Positions 1 through 9,831 of a stretch of DNA of 40,583 nt are shown here, piece by piece. The stretch is taken from contig JAISTS010000137.1 in assembly GCA_031272455.1 (NCBI GenBank), positions 1 to 40,583 on the forward strand. Direction: 5' to 3'. Below the pieces are notes generated by a model. It made no database searches. It saw only the letters and a list, made by a program, of their open reading frames with translations, and was not told the DNA's origin. Origin of the DNA: Tannerella sp. (GTDB lineage Bacteria > Bacteroidota > Bacteroidia > Bacteroidales > Tannerellaceae). Position numbers and translations under genes: made by a program. Every line of letters begins with the position of its first letter. Positions within the stretch are counted from its first letter, which is position 1.

Positions 1-4
1 CGCT

Positions 5-982
5 ATGACAGACTTTATTTTTTATGTTCTGATTTTTGCAGTGGTTATCCTCTTTTTTGTGTTCTGGTACTATGTGCCGTTCCTGCTGTGGATATCCGCT
101 AAGGTATCGGGCGTCAGCATTTCGCTGATACAGTTGTTCCTGATGCGCATCCGTAAGGTGCCGCCCGGAGTTATCGCCCGTGCGATGATTGAGGCTCACA
201 AAGCCGGTTTGAAAACCTTGACGCGCGACGAGCTTGAAGCGCACTACCTTGCCGGCGGACATGTCGAGCGCGTTGTTCACGCCCTTGTCTCGGCATCGAA
301 AGCCAATATCGACCTGACGTTTCAGATGGCTACGGCTATTGACCTTGCCGGTCGCGACGTGTTTCAGGCAGTACAGATGTCGGTCAATCCGAAAGTGATT
401 GACACTCCGCCCGTTACGGCAGTCGCCAAAGACGGCATCCAGCTGATAGCCAAGGCTCGCGTAACCGTTCGCGCCAACATCAAGCAGCTTGTCGGCGGCG
501 CGGGCGAAGAAACCGTACTGGCGAGGGTAGGCGAGGGCATCGTTTCGTCTATCGGCTCGTCCGAAAACCACAAGAGCGTGCTCGAAAATCCCGATTCCAT
601 ATCTAAACTCGTGCTGCGCAAGGGCTTGGACGCAGGCACGGCATTCGAGATACTCTCGATCGACATTGCCGACATCGACATTGGCAAGAACATTGGCGCC
701 GCCCTGCAAATGGATCAGGCGCAGGCGGACAAGAACATCGCTCAGGCGCGCGCCGAAGAACGCCGCGCCATGGCAGTCGCCACCGAGCAGGAGATGAAAG
801 CCAAAGCCCAGGAAGCCCGCGCCAAGGTGATCGAAGCCGAAGCCGAAGTGCCCAAAGCCATGGCAGAAGCCTTCCGCAACGGCAACCTCGGCATAATGGA
901 CTATTACCGGATGAAAAATATCGAAGCCGACACCTCGATGCGCGACGCCATCTCGAAACCGTCGAAACCGTCTGACAAATAA
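5..982 (+). CDS. floA: Flotillin-like protein FloA (YqfA/UPF0365 family)
   Basis: N-terminal membrane hairpin followed by [22 protein letters not shown]-like core and Ala/Glu-rich coiled coil ([44 protein letters not shown]). Confidence 0.93.
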   Translation: MTDFIFYVLIFAVVILFFVFWYYVPFLLWISAKVSGVSISLIQLFLMRIRKVPPGVIARAMIEAHKAGLKTLTRDELEAHYLAGGHVERVVHALVSASKANIDLTFQMATAIDLAGRDVFQAVQMSVNPKVIDTPPVTAVAKDGIQLIAKARVTVRANIKQLVGGAGEETVLARVGEGIVSSIGSSENHKSVLENPDSISKLVLRKGLDAGTAFEILSIDIADIDIGKNIGAALQMDQAQADKNIAQARAEERRAMAVATEQEMKAKAQEARAKVIEAEAEVPKAMAEAFRNGNLGIMDYYRMKNIEADTSMRDAISKPSKPSDK

Positions 983-1852
983 ATGAAGCCGCTACCCCCC
1001 TCAGAGCTGATTATCAACGATGACGGCAGTATTTTTCATCTGCATCTGCGACCCGAACAGCTGGCAGACCGCGTGATTCTCGTCGGCGATCCGGCGCGGG
1101 TCGATAGCATTGCTGCAAGGATGACCGACATCGAATGTGATGTTGTCAATCGCGAATTTCATTCTGCAACAGGCAGTTATCGCGGCAAACGCATTACCGT
1201 CGTTTCGCATGGCATAGGTTGCGATAATCTCGATATCGTGATGAATGAGCTTGACGCTCTGGCGAATATCGACTTTGCAACACGCACAGTGTGTCCCGTT
1301 TTTCGCCGTCTGACGCTTGTGCGTATCGGCACTTCGGGCGGGTTGCAGCCTTATACGCCGATAGGAACGTATGTAGCTGCGGTAAGGTCTGTCGGGCTTG
1401 ACGGCGTGATTTATTTTTATAAGGACAGCGAAGCCGTGCGTGATACGGATATGGAAAATGCGCTGATGAGCCGTTTGCGCTGGGATGTCGAAGGCGTCCG
1501 TCCCTACGTCGTTTCGGCTGACAGCTCTCTGTTAGAGCAGGTTGCGCAAGACGACATCGTACGTGGCATAACGATTGCAGCCAACGGTTTCTATGCGCCG
1601 CAAGGACGCGAACTGCGGCTACATCTACATTCTCCTACATTGAACGACCGCATTAAAGAATTTGAATATCAGGGACTTAATGTAACTAACTACGAGATGG
1701 AAAGTTCTGCCCTCGCCGGACTTGCCGCCCTGATGGGTCATCGCGCTCTGACGGTCTGCTGCATTATAGCCGGACGCGCCGACCACCGGATGAACACCTC
1801 ATACAAAGGCAGTATGAGTGATTTGATTGATAGGGTTTTGAATAGGATTTGA
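983..1852 (+). CDS. Nucleoside (uridine-type) phosphorylase
   Basis: VILVGDPARVDSIAARM, RIGTSGGLQP and NYEMESSALAGLAALMGHRALTVC motifs of the PNP/UDP family; starts directly after the floA stop. Confidence 0.88.
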   Translation: MKPLPPSELIINDDGSIFHLHLRPEQLADRVILVGDPARVDSIAARMTDIECDVVNREFHSATGSYRGKRITVVSHGIGCDNLDIVMNELDALANIDFATRTVCPVFRRLTLVRIGTSGGLQPYTPIGTYVAAVRSVGLDGVIYFYKDSEAVRDTDMENALMSRLRWDVEGVRPYVVSADSSLLEQVAQDDIVRGITIAANGFYAPQGRELRLHLHSPTLNDRIKEFEYQGLNVTNYEMESSALAGLAALMGHRALTVCCIIAGRADHRMNTSYKGSMSDLIDRVLNRI

Positions 1853-1884
1853 AAAACACCTGTAATTTCTGTGATTTTTTTTAA

Positions 1885-1907
1885 ACATATTTTAAATTAA
1901 AATATGT
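1885..1907. promoter_or_regulatory. Perfect AT-rich palindrome acatattttaa-a-ttaaaatatgt (operator or AT hairpin)
   Basis: 11-bp arms with a 1-nt centre, read directly from the sequence; lies between the nucleoside phosphorylase stop and the promoter of the large surface protein. Confidence 0.55.
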
Positions 1908-1958
1908 ATGCGAAAGTTAAACTTTGTAAATTTTGAACAAGGTATAATATTTTTGTAA

Positions 1959-1966
1959 TACCTTTG
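1959..1966 (+). promoter_or_regulatory. Bacteroidetes -7 element TACCTTTG for the 2078-6757 CDS
   Basis: TAnnTTTG consensus with TTTTG about 23 bp upstream (ends 1935). Confidence 0.55.
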
Positions 1967-2077
1967 CAGCGACTTAGTCAGGGTATTTTATCGCAATGCA
2001 GAGAAGGCTCGGATTAAGATTAATTGAGATTTTTGAGATAGCTTTTAAGGGTCGTTTGATATTTAAATTGAAAGATT

Positions 2078-5000
2078 ATGTGCAATGTATCTAATCGGAT
2101 GGCGTCCCGAATTAAACCACGCTTGCGGAGTTTTTTGTCAACTCTGCTTTTTGTCCTGATATGTTCAGGTTACAGTCTTTTTGCTCAGACAGTTACGTTT
2201 CTTGTTCCTGCCACACCGCCTGCTACGGGCTGGGTTAACTACGCCCAGAAAACAGCTGATTACGCGGGTCATGTAACGGTTCCTGTTCCTCCCACGCCTG
2301 CCAGCTATGGCAAGGTGTCGTTCGTCGGATGGTACACGACGGGTACGCCCGCCGATATCAACGACGCATCGCTGCGGTTCAATCCCGATTCGGTTTTCAC
2401 TTCAAATGCAATGTTTTACGCCGTTTTCAGCAACAACTACCTCGTGCAGTTTCTCGACGGCTATGGCAAGGTGGTATTTTCGGAGCTTGTCGCGTCGGGC
2501 GGCAATGCTACGCGCCCCGGGTCGGGGCAACTGCCTGATTTGAATGTATTTAAACCTGCCAACAAATGGTTTGAAAACACATGGGCGTTGCCTTCGACGC
2601 CGACGGTGCGGTTTGAGTTTGAAACAACTGCCATCACGGGAAATATGACCTTGCAGCCAATACTTTACGACGCGGTAACGATTTATTTTGAGACCTACGG
2701 CACGCAGGTGATGCCTGTGCAGGCGAAGAAAGGCTCAAAAATCGCCGAAGTGTCGCCTTTCCCCTCTGTTTACAGCGTTACACGTCAGGGTTACAGCCCC
2801 TTACACTGGTCGCTCGTCGCGGGCGACAGTGGCGCGGGCGATGCTATCGACGGAGGCGGCAATGATATAAGTACGGATATTCTCAATCCTAATTACGTAG
2901 TTAACAGTGATTTGACCGTTTATCTTCATTGGAAAGCCATTCTTAACGGCGCGACTTACCGCATCGTTTACTGGGTCGAGCGTCCCGATATGGGCGTCAA
3001 TTTTGTTCCTCAGCCGGGCAATCCGAGTCATTATGTGTTCGGTTTTGCAGAGACTTCGCCGCGTGTAGGCACGGCAGGACAGACCATCGGCAATCCGGGC
3101 AGCGGCGCCGACATCGTGTTCGACAGTAACGATATGCCGCCAATCAACAATTTCGGCGTTGACGACCCGATGCGTTACGCCGAATGGCAGTCAACCGAAT
3201 ACACGACCGTCGTGGCGACAGTGGCAGGTGATAATTCAACTATCGTCAACGTTTACTGCCGGTTGCGCACGTTTTCCATCACTTTCGACCTGCCTGCGTC
3301 GGATGTCAAGATGAGCTTCGACTCCGACTACGACGGTACGCCCGAAATTTATGGCGATATAACGGCTGACCCGACCTACAATCCCACGCCCAACCCGTTT
3401 GTGCTATATTTCAAGTTTGGCGACAATATCTCGACGCGCTGGCCTCATCCCGTCAACGGCGCTACATTTTATTACACCCAACCGCCGCAGGATGCCATAA
3501 CGTACAGTTTCGACACTTGGGATCCGCCATATTCCATCCTTGGCACTCCAATGGCAGGATTATGGAAATCGCCACGCACGGAAATCAATTCGTCGATGAC
3601 GCTGAATCTGACTTATCTCGAAGCGGGCGCAACCAATTACAACGTTACGCTGGCGCTGTCGAGCGCGGCATATACGACGCTTAATGTGCGTTATTGGGCG
3701 GAGGTGTCGAGCATCGAATCGCCTGCCGAAGCCGCCCTGCCGCATCGCACCTACGGCACAAAGACCTTCGTGCTGTTGCCGTCGTATTCGGCTGCCGTGC
3801 TGCGTTTCAGTTCGTCGGGAGGCTTCGAGGGCAAGCAGCTCACGGGGATGAATTATCCCGTTTACGGATATGATTACAGTATGTCGGAGACAGGACCGGA
3901 AGCGGTCGGCGGCTCCGATGCCATCGACGGCATATACAAGAATTTCTACTACACGCGCATAATTTATACGCTTACGTATGATTTTATGGGGCATATTCCG
4001 AGCGGGCAGTCGGTTTTTTCTGCAACATTTACGACCGGAATGCCGCTTGCAAGTTTCGATATGCCCGTTCCCGACGTTCCGGGATTCCTGTTCAAGGGAT
4101 GGTATGCCGACGCGAGCCTGATGCTGCAATTCAACTTCAATATGACGGCGCCGCCATACAACCTCGCCGTTTATGCCCGTTGGGAAAGTTCGGACAATAT
4201 CATCACCTTTGTTGACGCCGACGGCTCGCCGCTTGCCAATGACGGCAGCCAGCAACAGGGCGTCGCCAACGGCGGATATGTCAACTTCAACAATTTGACA
4301 ATCGGGGGAACGGTCTATACGCCCGGGTACAACGACCCGCAGCGTGGCGCTTTCCTTGGATGGGATTACATTCCTGTGCTCGGTACGAAAATCGCTTTTC
4401 CGCTAACGATGCCGATTTACAGCGATATGACGCTTTATGCTCGCTGGCAAAGCGAAGGGTTGAAAATCACCTACTACGACTCCGACAACATCACCGTGCT
4501 CGACGTTGACAACGCTTCGGGACAGGGCTATGCCAACGGTGTTTATGCCACTGTCCGCAACGACGCAGGCGTAACCGTTCCCGCAGGAAAAACGTTTATC
4601 GGATGGCGGGTGAACAATACCGGACCGCTGTATTATGCCGGCGGCACTATTCAGGTGTCGGGCAATCCGAAGATGTATCCCTACAACGGTGCGCTGAGCG
4701 ATTTGGCTAAACTGACTTACAAGCCCAATTTTGCAGGATCGACGGCGCCGGATTACGAATATCAGGTTGTCAAGGGCAATAACCTCAACCTCGCCACGCC
4801 TGCCGAAGTGCCCGCGTTTCATCGTACCGGTTACGATATTATAGGATGGAACACTCAGGCTGACGGGCTGGGTACGACTTACGCTACCGGGCAGATCTTC
4901 GTTATGCCGATGCACGATCAGGTGCTTTATGCCGTCTGGAAAGCGCATAAATACAATATCACCTACTCGCCTGCCAACTGGACGACGGCAGCCGTCGGCA

Positions 5001-6757
5001 ATCCCAACAACTATACGATAGAGCAGCTGCCCGTCGCGCTCAACCCGCCCGTCAAGTACGGTTACACTTTCACCGGCTGGAATATTGTGAGCGACGAGGC
5101 TGCGGTCGCCCCGCTGTCGTATGTTAGCACGATTCCGCAGGGCGTTTACGGCAATCTGACCTGTTCGCCGACGTGGAGTTGGAACCCGCAGCCGTCGGGA
5201 ACGCCCGGTCAGCGCGGATTTTTCGTTGACCAAAATGTCGTCGGCGGCAATCACGACGGCAGTTCGTGGGCAAACGCTTACCTGACAATCGAAGAAGCGT
5301 TGGTCAATGCTGTTGGCGGCGACTTTATCTGGGTTGCACGGGGCGAATACAGTAATTCCGCAGGCTCGGCTTACCTTATGGATCGCGACAGCGTGAAGAT
5401 TTTTGGCGGTTTTGCGGCTTGGGAGTCGTATATCTCGGAACGAAATTTTGCCGAAAACCGTACCGTCATTCGCGGAGCGGGAACAAATGCTGTCGTGATT
5501 GACGGCGTTGGCAATGAAGCGCGATGGGACGGGTTCGTGATCGAAGGCTGCTATGCAGGGACAGGAATCAGGATGATCAATGGCGCCTCGCCCGTGATAG
5601 CCAACTGCATCATTCGCGGCAATACGTCGCAGGACGGCGGCGGTGTAAGCATCGACGGCGGCAGCCCGATACTGTATAATACAGAGATAAGCGGCAACAT
5701 CGCATCGCGAGGCGCGGGCATTTACATACGCAACGGAGCGCCGCAGCTGACCAACGTTACTGTCAGCGGCAACCGTGCATCGTCGAGCGGCGGAGGCATT
5801 TATATCGACAACTCATCGCCGGTATTTCGCAATACCATCATCTGGGGTAATCGTGTCGCGGCAGGCTCGAATCCTAATGTCGCAAATATCGCATCGCAGA
5901 CGTTCTACGAATATTCCATAGTCGAAGGATCGGGCGGCAGCGAAAGCTGGAACGCGACTTTCGGTATCGACGGTAGCCATAACTACGACGCCAATCCGAG
6001 CTTCCAGAAGAGCGGTTTCGACCTGACGGGCGAGATGCAGGAGGGCGACTATATGTTGCGGGCATCGAGCAGTGCGATAGATCGCGGACGGACGGTGCAT
6101 ATCTATAACAGCCTTACATACTGGGATGTCGTGCTCGAATATCCGCATACTGCTACAAGCGGCGAGCGCATCCTCGAAGCCTTGCCGTTCGACCTCGCTT
6201 ACTGCAACCGCGTCGCCTACGACATTGTTGACATCGGCGCTTATGAGTTTGGAGGCGAAGAGATAGATGTAAGACTTGTGCGCGAGGTGATAATAAGCGA
6301 AATCGAAGGATTGACGACATCGCCTCCGGCGGGCGTTTATTATGTTTTGAGTTCGCACGATTTTACTTTCACCGTCAGCCCGCAGCCCGGCTATTCGACC
6401 GAAAGGCTAAGAATATATACAGGCGACCCGCTGCACGACAGCGAAGGATTAGTGCGCGTAGAAAATCCCAACGGCAGCATCACCGTAACGATTAAAAGCA
6501 TCACCGAACCGCTTACGATAGATTTTTCGGACGTAATACGCACGGCTAACGATGCGACGCCGACCGATCGCATCTGGGCGTATGGCAGTAAGATGTATGT
6601 CGATGCTCTTGCACCCTCGACTGTACGCATTTATCTGCTGTCGGGGCAGCTTTACCGTATAAGTAACGTCGCAGCAGGACAGACCGTTATTCCTCTCCCT
6701 GCGGGGTATTACACAGTCCGGTTTAATGAGAGAAGCTATAAAGTGATGATTAAATGA
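2078..6757 (+). CDS. Large secreted/surface protein: InlB B-repeat (Listeria-Bacteroides repeat) modules, right-handed beta-helix region, C-terminal sorting-domain-like tail
   Basis: Signal peptide (LSTLLFVLICSGYSLFAQ); repeated FxGWY/W...MTLYARW units; DGSSWANAYLTIEEAL and ISGNIASRGAGIYIRNGAPQLTNVTVSGNRASSSGGGIYI beta-helix repeats; C-term VRIYLLSGQLYRISNVAAGQTVIPLPAGYYTVRFNERSYKVMIK. Confidence 0.85.
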   Translation: MCNVSNRMASRIKPRLRSFLSTLLFVLICSGYSLFAQTVTFLVPATPPATGWVNYAQKTADYAGHVTVPVPPTPASYGKVSFVGWYTTGTPADINDASLRFNPDSVFTSNAMFYAVFSNNYLVQFLDGYGKVVFSELVASGGNATRPGSGQLPDLNVFKPANKWFENTWALPSTPTVRFEFETTAITGNMTLQPILYDAVTIYFETYGTQVMPVQAKKGSKIAEVSPFPSVYSVTRQGYSPLHWSLVAGDSGAGDAIDGGGNDISTDILNPNYVVNSDLTVYLHWKAILNGATYRIVYWVERPDMGVNFVPQPGNPSHYVFGFAETSPRVGTAGQTIGNPGSGADIVFDSNDMPPINNFGVDDPMRYAEWQSTEYTTVVATVAGDNSTIVNVYCRLRTFSITFDLPASDVKMSFDSDYDGTPEIYGDITADPTYNPTPNPFVLYFKFGDNISTRWPHPVNGATFYYTQPPQDAITYSFDTWDPPYSILGTPMAGLWKSPRTEINSSMTLNLTYLEAGATNYNVTLALSSAAYTTLNVRYWAEVSSIESPAEAALPHRTYGTKTFVLLPSYSAAVLRFSSSGGFEGKQLTGMNYPVYGYDYSMSETGPEAVGGSDAIDGIYKNFYYTRIIYTLTYDFMGHIPSGQSVFSATFTTGMPLASFDMPVPDVPGFLFKGWYADASLMLQFNFNMTAPPYNLAVYARWESSDNIITFVDADGSPLANDGSQQQGVANGGYVNFNNLTIGGTVYTPGYNDPQRGAFLGWDYIPVLGTKIAFPLTMPIYSDMTLYARWQSEGLKITYYDSDNITVLDVDNASGQGYANGVYATVRNDAGVTVPAGKTFIGWRVNNTGPLYYAGGTIQVSGNPKMYPYNGALSDLAKLTYKPNFAGSTAPDYEYQVVKGNNLNLATPAEVPAFHRTGYDIIGWNTQADGLGTTYATGQIFVMPMHDQVLYAVWKAHKYNITYSPANWTTAAVGNPNNYTIEQLPVALNPPVKYGYTFTGWNIVSDEAAVAPLSYVSTIPQGVYGNLTCSPTWSWNPQPSGTPGQRGFFVDQNVVGGNHDGSSWANAYLTIEEALVNAVGGDFIWVARGEYSNSAGSAYLMDRDSVKIFGGFAAWESYISERNFAENRTVIRGAGTNAVVIDGVGNEARWDGFVIEGCYAGTGIRMINGASPVIANCIIRGNTSQDGGGVSIDGGSPILYNTEISGNIASRGAGIYIRNGAPQLTNVTVSGNRASSSGGGIYIDNSSPVFRNTIIWGNRVAAGSNPNVANIASQTFYEYSIVEGSGGSESWNATFGIDGSHNYDANPSFQKSGFDLTGEMQEGDYMLRASSSAIDRGRTVHIYNSLTYWDVVLEYPHTATSGERILEALPFDLAYCNRVAYDIVDIGAYEFGGEEIDVRLVREVIISEIEGLTTSPPAGVYYVLSSHDFTFTVSPQPGYSTERLRIYTGDPLHDSEGLVRVENPNGSITVTIKSITEPLTIDFSDVIRTANDATPTDRIWAYGSKMYVDALAPSTVRIYLLSGQLYRISNVAAGQTVIPLPAGYYTVRFNERSYKVMIK

Positions 6758-6787
6758 CCGACCGTGCACCGTTTTACCGTGCACCTT
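6757..6787. repeat. Degenerate heptanucleotide repeat (accgtNN family)
   Basis: accgt/acct cores start at 6761, 6768, 6776 and 6783 (spacing 7, 8, 7), immediately after the TGA stop at 6755-6757. Confidence 0.6.
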
Positions 6788-6796
6788 AAAAAAGCC

Positions 6797-7339
6797 TCAC
6801 TCCTTCCTGATTATCTCCATTCCCTTGCGGATGGCGGCTTCGTTGGCGGGGATGAGGTTGTAGTGGCGTTCGGGGAGGGTCTTTTTCAGTCCTTTGACGA
6901 CGCTGTCGAGGCTGACCATGGGTACGATTTTGAGCAGTCCGCCGAGCACGATCATATTGAAGGTCTTCTGCATATCGAGTTCGTTGGCGGCGTCCATCGC
7001 GTCGATGCGGTAAACGTTGATGTCGGTGCGCGTGATGGGTTTGTTGATGCCGTAGCCATCGTATATCAGTATGCCGCCGCGTTTGATTTTCGATTCAAAC
7101 TTGTCCATCGACGGCTGATTGAGGATGATGGCGATGTCGTATTCGTTGAGTATGGGCGAGCTGATGCGTTCGTCGCTGATGATGACGGTTACGTTAGCTG
7201 TGCCGCCGCGCTGTTCAGGTCCGTAGGATGGCATCCACGTTACTTCCTTATTCTCCATCAATCCCGAATAAGCCAGTATCTTGCCCATCGACAAGACGCC
7301 CTGACCCCCGAATCCTGCTATGATTATTTCCTGTTTCAC
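6797..7339 (-). CDS. 2-oxoacid:ferredoxin oxidoreductase gamma subunit
   Basis: GTG start; IIIAGFGGQGVLSMGKILAYSGLMENKEVTWMPSYGPEQRGGTANVTVIIS, characteristic of POR/KOR gamma. Confidence 0.92.
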   Translation of the reverse strand: MKQEIIIAGFGGQGVLSMGKILAYSGLMENKEVTWMPSYGPEQRGGTANVTVIISDERISSPILNEYDIAIILNQPSMDKFESKIKRGGILIYDGYGINKPITRTDINVYRIDAMDAANELDMQKTFNMIVLGGLLKIVPMVSLDSVVKGLKKTLPERHYNLIPANEAAIRKGMEIIRKE

Positions 7340-7350
7340 GATAGTTCTAT

Positions 7351-7428
7351 TTTTATCTTTTATCTTTTATTTTTTACAAGTTGACAAAAACTACTGACAA
7401 CTGATTACTGACAACTGACAACTGACAA

Positions 7429-7434
<6 letters not shown>
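7351..7434. repeat. 12-unit heptanucleotide array filling the spacer between the gamma and beta oxidoreductase genes
   Basis: In register: ttttatc|ttttatc|ttttatt|ttttaca|agttgac|aaaaact|actgaca|actgatt|actgaca|actgaca|actgaca|actaatc. Confidence 0.85.
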
Positions 7435-8190
<756 letters not shown>

Positions 8191-8210
8191 CTCTGTTTCT
8201 TTGTTTTTTA

Positions 8211-8381
8211 TTACGGGAATATCCTTAATATATATTGTGTCAGCCGTGTTAAGACTGCTGCTCCTCCGCAGATGAAGAAGGGCAGGCGGCTGCTTGCGGC
8301 GAAATAGGCGATCAGCGCCCCGATAGCGAGCAGCATAAATGCCAGCGTGAATATCTCGTCTGTACGGCTTCCGCGGTTCAT
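8211..8381 (-). CDS. 56-aa hydrophobic membrane protein in the vor operon (absent from the supplied ORF track)
   Basis: Translated by hand: MNRGSRTDEIFTLAFMLLAIGALIAYFAASSRLPFFICGGAAVLTRLTQYILRIFP*; ATG overlaps the upstream vorB stop (ATGA at 8378-8381). Confidence 0.72.
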   Translation of the reverse strand: MNRGSRTDEIFTLAFMLLAIGALIAYFAASSRLPFFICGGAAVLTRLTQYILRIFP

Positions 8382-9493
8382 AGCAGTTTTTCTTTTACGG
8401 CTTTAACAATCTCGTCGGGTGTGAAGACGATGCCGCCCAGCCGTCCGAAGTGTTCGACGGGCACACGGTCGCCAACGGCGAGGCGTACGTCTTCGACCAT
8501 CTGTCCGGCGTTGAGTTCGACCGTCAGTATGCCTTTCATCCGCTTTGCCAGTGTCGCAATTGCTTCCGACGGGAAGGGCCAGAGCGTTATGGGGCGGAGC
8601 AATCCTATTTTCAGTCCTTCTTGGCGGGCTGTCTCGATGGCTTTCTGGCATATCCGCGCGGGCGATCCAAAGGCTACGAGCAGGTATTCGGCGTCGTCGC
8701 ACAAGCAGGTCTCGTATCGCACTTCGTTTTCTTCTATCCGGCGGTATTTCTCCTGAAAGCGTATGTTTTTGTTTTCCATCACGACGGGGTCGAGTTCGAG
8801 CGAGGTGATGATGTTGGGCTGTCGCGATGCGGGTTTGCCTGTTGCCGCCCATGGCGATTCGGCGCGTATCTCGTCGTCGGTCTTACGGCGGCGGAAGGGT
8901 GGGAGGGTTACTTTCTCCATCAGCTGCCCTACTATGCCGTCGGCAAGTATCATTGCGGGATTATTGTATTTGAAGGCGAGGTCGAAGCCGAGAGCGACGA
9001 AGTCTGCCATTTCCTGTACCGACGATGGCGCGAGCGTGATGAGTCGATAGTCGCCGTGCCCACCTCCTTTGACGGTCTGGAAGTAGTCTGCCTGACTGGG
9101 CTGGATGGTACCGAGTCCCGGTCCGCCGCGCATCACGTTGACGATAAGGCAGGGCAGGTCGGCTCCGGCGATATACGAGATGCCTTCCTGTTTGAGGCTG
9201 ATGCCGGGGCTTGACGACGAGGTCATACAGCGTTTGCCTGTTCCTGCTCCGCCGTAAACCATATTGATGGCTGCTACTTCGCTTTCGGCTTGTACGACGA
9301 TCATTCCCGTCGTTTCCCATGGTTTTTCCGCCATCAGTGTTTCGAGGATCTCTGACTGCGGGGTGATGGGATAGCCGAAATAGCCGTCGGCGCCGTAACG
9401 TATGGCGGCGTGGGCTATCGCTTCGTTGCCTTTCATTAATTTGATTGATTCGAGATTGTCGGTATCTCCTGTATTCGGTCTTTGTTCTTTCAT
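8378..9493 (-). CDS. vorB: 2-oxoacid:ferredoxin oxidoreductase alpha subunit (VorB-like, 3-methyl-2-oxobutanoate type)
   Basis: KGNEAIAHAAIRYGADGYFGYPITPQSEILE, SSSPGISLKQEGISYIAGADLPCLIVNVMRGGPGLGTIQPSQADYFQ. Confidence 0.92.
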   Translation of the reverse strand: MKEQRPNTGDTDNLESIKLMKGNEAIAHAAIRYGADGYFGYPITPQSEILETLMAEKPWETTGMIVVQAESEVAAINMVYGGAGTGKRCMTSSSSPGISLKQEGISYIAGADLPCLIVNVMRGGPGLGTIQPSQADYFQTVKGGGHGDYRLITLAPSSVQEMADFVALGFDLAFKYNNPAMILADGIVGQLMEKVTLPPFRRRKTDDEIRAESPWAATGKPASRQPNIITSLELDPVVMENKNIRFQEKYRRIEENEVRYETCLCDDAEYLLVAFGSPARICQKAIETARQEGLKIGLLRPITLWPFPSEAIATLAKRMKGILTVELNAGQMVEDVRLAVGDRVPVEHFGRLGGIVFTPDEIVKAVKEKLL

Positions 9494-9507
9494 CTTCGGT
9501 CGTTATT

Positions 9508-9735
9508 TCAAATCTTCACTCTGTAAACAGTCAGGCATCCGTCGGGACAGACGACGCCGCAGTTGGCGCAGCCGATACATTCGTCGGGTTGTGCCATAAA
9601 GACGTAATGATACCCTTTGTTATTGACTTCGCGAGTCTGTCGTTGGAGGACGCCTGAGGGGCACGCAACTACGCAGAGTTCACATCCTTTGCAGCGTTCG
9701 GTATTGACGACTACTGTTCCTTTTACTTTTGCCAT
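9508..9735 (-). CDS. 2x[4Fe-4S] ferredoxin / delta subunit of the 2-oxoacid oxidoreductase
   Basis: CKGCELCVVACP and CIGCANCGVVCP motifs; first gene of the minus-strand vor operon. Confidence 0.92.
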   Translation of the reverse strand: MAKVKGTVVVNTERCKGCELCVVACPSGVLQRQTREVNNKGYHYVFMAQPDECIGCANCGVVCPDGCLTVYRVKI

Positions 9736-9761
9736 AATACGCTTTTCTTTGTAAAATCGTG

Positions 9762-9769
9762 CAAAGGTA
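9762..9769 (-). promoter_or_regulatory. Bacteroidetes -7 element TACCTTTG for the vor operon
   Basis: Minus-strand TACCTTTGCA upstream of the ferredoxin start. Confidence 0.55.
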
Positions 9770-9781
9770 CGAAAAAAATCG

Positions 9782-9789
9782 TAACTTTG
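9782..9789 (+). promoter_or_regulatory. Bacteroidetes -7 element TAACTTTG for the DEAD-box helicase
   Basis: TAnnTTTG match about 43 bp upstream of the likely ATG at 9832. Confidence 0.5.
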
Positions 9790-9831
9790 CAGAAATTTAC
9801 AGGAAATTGTAAATCGAAAAACAGTATATTA

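Noticed and set aside
3560-5254. Minus-strand ORFs of 231 and 283 aa inside the surface-protein gene
   Set aside because: Antisense to an ORF with clear domain repeats; no motifs, biased composition; shadow ORFs.
6764-7384. 206-aa plus-strand ORF antisense to the oxidoreductase gamma subunit
   Set aside because: Gamma subunit motifs are clear on the minus strand; the antisense ORF also runs through the repeat array.
8450-9214. 254-aa plus-strand ORF antisense to vorB
   Set aside because: vorB is unambiguous; the antisense product has no recognisable family features.
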